Below, piece after piece: positions 6,714-10,465 of a stretch of 10,465 nucleotides of DNA. The stretch lies in the NCBI GenBank assembly GCA_027600665.1, contig JADGJL010001078.1, positions 1-10,465 on the forward strand, written 5' to 3'. This DNA is from Irineochytrium annulatum (taxonomy: Eukaryota > Chytridiomycota > Chytridiomycetes > Chytridiales > Chytridiaceae). Position 1 is the stretch's first letter. The number at the start of each line of letters is the position of its first letter. The position numbers and the translations under genes were made by a program. The notes beneath the pieces are model-generated. The model ran no database searches and was not told the origin of the DNA. It saw only the letters and a program-made list of their open reading frames with translations.

Positions 6714-9282
6714 ATGGTGGGACCGTCGTCTCCAACGACATCGTCCCCGGTCTCCATGTCCTTCCCGTCGCCGTCCGGGACGGGGATCTCCCCGACGGTC
6801 CCGTCCATATCCCACAAGGACCTCGCGGTCTTGCAACGGCATCAGCAGCAGCGCGGGCCTTTCAGCTGGCTCTTCCGAAAGTCAAAAGGCAAGCCGAGGT
6901 CCAACAACCGCCGCGGATCAACAGCCGAGCCCGGGTCTGCCGGAGGCGATGCAGGCGGCGGCGGTAGCCCGGCTGGCGGATTAGCGGCAGGCGCCTCGTC
7001 GACCTCGGGAACTTACACGGACGAGGACGACGACGACTACGACCCGACGTCCGTCGTTGCGAGGAACACGCTGGAGAATGCAAAGTCGGGGACGGCTCTG
7101 CTGTCTAGTCTCAGGCTGTACATTGCCGAGGGCGGGCTGGACAGCAGCGACGAGGATGAGGACGAAAAGGACGAGGAGCAGCTCGAACCTGTCGCGGAGG
7201 GATTATCGGACGACGAGGTGGTGAGTGGAGCGGAGGATGACGATCCGGCTGGCGACGCGGATGTCGACGATGACTCTGATCTGGACGAGGGGAGGATCGT
7301 CAGCCGGGTATCGACGGATGAGCTGAAGAAGGACCGGCGGGCACTAGCCATAATCAACGAAGACAGTCATACACCGCCAAAGGTAACGCCTGAGCTCACG
7401 ATCATCACCACATCCGTCTCGTCCCCCGCTACCGGGCGGCCGCTGGTGAAGCGGACCTCATCAGACAGCTCCAGCCGGCCACTGACGAAGCCGAGTTCAT
7501 CTGAACGGAGGCTGGCCGACGGTTCAGGCGAACACGGGGTTCGGCCGGTCATGAAGCGGACCTCATCGGAGCGGAGGCTTGACGAGGGCCGCCCTGTCAT
7601 GAAGCGATCGGCTTCGGATCGGCGTCTAGAGGACGGCGTCACGGCCGGCAATCACTTTCACGGGCACGGTCTGCAACATTACGGCTCTCATCCGGTTCTG
7701 CGGAGGGACGTTGACGTCGATCGCATGGACGGTATCAGGAGGTCGCCTCATCTGAAGCCGTCGCAGACGCTGCTGGTGCAGCCATTGATCGGGGAGCTCT
7801 CGGACGGCCGGTCGTCGTCGAATGACACGAGGGAAGACAACGGGTCTACCAGCTCATCGTCGCCGAAACCCGCTGAGGACTCGCAACCACTTACCATGCC
7901 CGAAGTCTCGCGACCACTCGCAGCAGCCACTGAAGAGCCGTTAACACCCGTATCCGCCATTTCCGCCCAAGGCCTTCTTCGGAAGGTCCCGTCTGTCGTC
8001 TCTCGCGCCTCCATCCCCTCCCTCATCAGCACCACCCCAACAGGTGTCGTGAACCCGCTCGCATCCGTTACCAGCACCGGGTCCGCCTCCACCAACGTTA
8101 CCGCCGCCGCCTCGCCAACAATCTCTCGCATTGTTTCCCCGCCGACAAGCCCCGACATCTCAACACCCAGCCCGACTCGCCCTGGGGCCCCACGGTGGCT
8201 CAACATTGCGCCTGCATCCACCGTTGGCCCCATGCACCCGCTGACACCGACTACTCCGCCGGCGTCCAGTCTTCTCCTGGACCCTCTTCAGCAATACCTC
8301 AGCAATCATGACGATGACTCGGACGATTCTGATATGGACCTAGGAAACACCGAGGAAGAGGACGACAGCGGGGAGACGCTTGTCTCGACAATCTTGGCAG
8401 CGCCAATCGCGGCGAAGCGGATCCTCGCTGATGCAGGGGACGTCAAGGGGCTCGTTCACCCACGGCCTCTTCGCGCACCGGCGGCGGCAGCAGCGGCAGC
8501 CGAACCGCCAGGTAGTACATCTCTAACGCTCGCTTTGATTATAAGTGACTAACAAAGCCATCAATCTGCCACCAGTCCCAACCCCCTCGCCGCGCCCGCT
8601 CCGACGCAAAAAGTCCCTTAACCCCGACACACCACCACCCACGGCCTTAACCTCCGATTCCGCCGACGCTAACCCGCGCTTCCGCCGCGCCTCCCACTCC
8701 GACCTCTCATCTCGCGCCGCAACGACCTCACCCCGTGTCAACGACCTCTCCCTCGCCCGCCCCTTACCCAAACCTTCATCCCTCTCCTCCGCACAACGCG
8801 CGCACGCGAAACCAACACGGCCGAGACAAGGCTCGTCACCGGCAATGCCGGAGGCGAACAAGGGTTGCACGTCACCGCCTCAGGCGCCGAAGCGGCTGCG
8901 GAGCAACTCGGACGTCGTGCGCGGTTCAAACTCGAACGCCAACCCGGCAACCCCAGCAGCAACGGCGAAAACAACATCCCCGACCGCCACCCCGCGTCGC
9001 ACGGCGTCCAACTCCTTGCCGAACACGACGGCGGCCCGACGACCCGGCGGCCTTCGACGGCCGGACGCGCCGAGGGGCGCGAAGCTGGTGTGGGCCGACG
9101 ACGCAGGCAGCGTGCTGGAGGTGCATCACGGCTTCGATGATTACTTGGATCGGGTGTTGTTGCTGAGGGAGGAGAGGAGGAGGGCGGAGGAGCGGAGACG
9201 GAAGGAGGAGGGCGGGAAGGACGGGAGAGGGTTCTTTGAGATTTTGAGCACGGGAGCGGCGGTGCCGTATAGCTTTGGGTGA
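6714..9282 (+). CDS. Large disordered protein (834 aa) with acidic clusters, Ser-rich repeats and a conserved-looking C-terminus; unknown function
   Basis: Exon 1 is 6714-8511, the intron 8512-8575 (CCAG|GTAGTA, branch GTGACTAAC, CCACCAG|TC, 64 nt, phase 1) and exon 2 is 8576-9282 ending TGA. I do not recognise the family. In order: a Ser/Pro/Thr-rich start; a basic-aromatic motif GPFSWLFRKSKGK (48-60); acidic clusters at about 101-112, 144-158 and 175-193; four tandem repeats with R-x-x-S-type sites (242-308); a long Ser/Thr/Pro region; another acidic patch (DDDSDDSDMD) near 535; a Pro/Ser/Arg-rich segment with RRASHS and RSNSD; and a compact C-terminal part (about 766-834) with KLVWADDAGSVLEV, GFDDYLDRVLL and an Arg/Glu-rich helix. 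There is no membrane segment or signal peptide, so it is probably cytosolic or nuclear. The composition suggests a phosphorylated scaffold or regulator, which is inference only. Confidence 0.8.
7437..7637 (+). repeat. Four tandem ~16-residue coding repeats with basic-Ser motifs
   Basis: Residues 242-308 contain four units on the pattern RP-[LV]-x-K-[RP]-[TS]-[SA]-S-[DE]-RRL-x-[DE]-G: RPLVKRTSSDSS (short), RPLTKPSSSERRLADG, RPVMKRTSSERRLDEG and RPVMKRSASDRRLEDG. A non-repeat SGEHGV separates units two and three. Units three and four are directly abutted, and the DNA retains clear similarity (ATGAAGCGG and ATGAAGCGA cores). KRTSS and KRSAS fit basophilic kinase sites and possible 14-3-3 docking. 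Confidence 0.75.
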
Positions 9283-10107
9283 CTTTGCTTGCCTTTGGAT
9301 TTTTCCTGAAGCATCAGATTGCCCTGTTGTTTTCCGTTTGTACTTAAATCGACAAGTTGGCATTGTATCAACGTCAAACTCTCAAACTCTGCCGCCCTGG
9401 TTTGAATTTCACTTTTCTGCGGGCGCACAAACACTTTCTTGAACCTCGTACATTATCGTCTGTCGCGTAGCCGGTGCTTTGTTAAACCTCTACTATCTTG
9501 CACTTAGCTGCCTTCCCGTTTCTCCTATTACACTGTCTAGATTGCCGGGCTTCTATATGGTGGCCTATGTTAAATACTATCTATTTGAGTCCCCCTGTAC
9601 ATGCTTTTGACTCAGCGGGTGGTGTCGTGCAGAATCTCCTCCGTTCCTTTTGGCCGGCACTTCAATTGCCACGCGCCTCGTATTCTCGCTTACTCTTTCA
9701 AAAACGCTAGATTTGCAGCAAGCAAGATCAACATGAAATAATGATAGAGAATTACCCTCGGCAAAACGGTTAAGATAATAGTAGTTGAATGGGTAATATG
9801 ACCCCGTCGACCAGGGTGATGACCATGTCGTAAGCTTTACTTTATCATGAAAGGTTGCGGCAGTTGGGCTCATTTGCTTCGTCGTTGCTTTATAAATATG
9901 CTTGTGCAAACAGTGGGCCTTATCTGCATCTCATTTTTATTTCCATTCTCAAATAAATATTAAACATTTAACATGTAACCACCCAGGGCATGTATCCAAT
10001 CATATAAACAATACACAAATATAAATCCCAAAGAATTATTGAAGAATAAATACGGGGGGGATGAAGCCTTCACATTATGTGCGTGTAACGAACGTGTCCC
10101 CTCGTCA
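9283..10107. other. Convergent 3' intergenic region
   Basis: This 825-nt stretch separates the 3' ends of the plus-strand disordered-protein gene and the minus-strand membrane-protein gene, so it should contain both untranslated regions and polyadenylation sites. It is distinctly AT-richer than the genes, most of all at about 9940-10050. No canonical AATAAA stands just downstream of either stop on the proper strand; fungal genes often lack one. Open frames at 9498-9710 (plus) and 9577-9909 (minus) look like chance. I see no RNA gene or transposon remnant. Confidence 0.5.
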
Positions 10108-10465
10108 TCAACTGGCGGCCATCTTCGCCGCCTCGCCCACAACCTCCTCCCACCTCCCCTCCTCAACCTGTCCGCCCAAGGGTCCCTTCACCGCGCCCTT
10201 GGCCGCACCAAGCAAACCGAACGCGTTCACGGCCCACCACCCGACCACGCACCACGCCGACACGACCAGGCACGGCCAGAGGAACATAAGAAAAATCTTG
10301 AGCCTTGCCTTCCCGTTCTTGTTCTTGGCGCCCAGCTGCAGCATGTACGTCACGAGCTCGGTCATCTGCTGCATGAAGGCCCGCGGGCCCGAGGACTTGG
10401 TGTTGAACGACGGGAGGACGGAGGGGGACGGCGGGCCTTCATGCAGCAGATGACCGAGCTCGTGA
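10108..10465 (-). CDS. 3' part of a small membrane-protein gene, cut by the right edge; unknown function
   Basis: The minus-strand frame is open from the right edge to a TGA at 10110-10108. From the ATG at 10374 it gives 88 residues: MQQMTELVTYMLQLGAKNKN, then a strongly hydrophobic stretch (about residues 27-57, with FLWPCLVVSAWCVVGWW) that could be one long or two short membrane helices, then a Gly/Lys/Glu-containing tail ending KMAAS. The frame continues upstream through SVLPSFNTKSSGPRAF with no stop, so the ATG at 10374 is probably internal. The most upstream codons (10465-10431) are the antisense of the gene's own 10350-10384 segment and are probably not native. The family is not recognised. 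Confidence 0.5.
   Translation of the reverse strand, partial: HELGHLLHEGPPSPSVLPSFNTKSSGPRAFMQQMTELVTYMLQLGAKNKNGKARLKIFLMFLWPCLVVSAWCVVGWWAVNAFGLLGAAKGAVKGPLGGQVEEGRWEEVVGEAAKMAAS
10350..10465. repeat. 35-bp perfect inverted repeat at the right edge (fold-back), 46-bp spacer
   Basis: The last 35 bases (10431-10465, starting GCGGGCCTTCATGCAGCAG) are the exact reverse complement of 10350-10384. The match breaks at 10385/10430, and the outer end coincides with the end of the window, so the true length is unknown. The left arm lies inside the coding sequence of the small membrane protein. A fold-back copy of coding DNA ending exactly at the sequence end looks more like a chimeric read or contig-end artefact than a biological hairpin. 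Confidence 0.85.

Noticed and set aside
9498..9909. Plus-strand 70-codon and minus-strand 110-codon frames in the convergent spacer
   Set aside because: AT-richer sequence with mixed low-quality composition between two gene 3' ends; no homology recognised and no intron signals.
1..10465. tRNA or rRNA genes, CRISPR arrays, transposons, RIP-damaged repeats, or a biosynthetic gene cluster
   Set aside because: I saw no cloverleaf box elements, spaced repeats, terminal repeats or transposase or polymerase motifs. The genes do not form a pathway. The AT-rich patches are too short to argue for RIP without base-ratio calculations.

Overview
The window looks like nuclear DNA of a filamentous ascomycete (Pezizomycotina, most likely Sordariomycetes; this is inference from gene style, not a database match). 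The coding regions are GC-rich and interrupted by short GT-AG introns of 53-73 nt with CTRAY-like branch sites. Proteins carry secretory signal peptides, Ser/Thr/Ala-rich stalks and long disordered stretches, and leaders upstream of ATGs are pyrimidine-rich. I see no operons, tRNA, rRNA, CRISPR array or recognisable transposon. The uneven length and a fold-back repeat at the right edge suggest the window may be a whole contig rather than a cut from a longer one.

Layout, left to right. Positions 1-1109 hold only weak gene evidence: a possible 5' end of a minus-strand gene running off the left edge (1-135), a minus-strand protein-like exon (187-540), and a tiny plus-strand ORF with a textbook intron (828-1023). 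Positions 1110-2398 (minus) hold a well-supported four-exon gene for a polytopic membrane protein resembling the VC0807 family. Positions 2399-3044 are its divergent promoter region, shared with a plus-strand gene for a secreted protein starting at 3045, whose first ~144 residues resemble the N-terminus of secreted fungal glycoside-hydrolase-type (possibly GH26-like) proteins. Positions 5798 down to about 3550 (minus) hold a four-exon gene for a secreted mosaic protein: signal peptide, beta-sandwich (Calx-beta-like) region, von Willebrand factor type D (VWD) domain, Ser/Thr/Ala/Pro mucin-like stalk, Cys-rich C-terminal region with an EGF-like motif. After an intergenic region, 6714-9282 (plus) encodes an 834-residue, mostly disordered, probably phospho-regulated protein with a two-exon structure. 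A convergent 825-nt AT-richer spacer follows, and then the 3' part of a minus-strand gene for a small membrane protein (10108-10465) that runs off the right edge.

The most notable structure is near 3550. The two convergent secreted-protein genes collide there: each reading frame leaves its recognisable protein and continues into the antisense of the other gene, with no intergenic DNA between them. The simplest readings are a deletion that removed both 3' ends, or an assembly join. The right edge also carries a perfect 35-bp inverted repeat with a 46-bp spacer, another possible assembly signature. The genes otherwise look like unrelated neighbours rather than a pathway or gene cluster.
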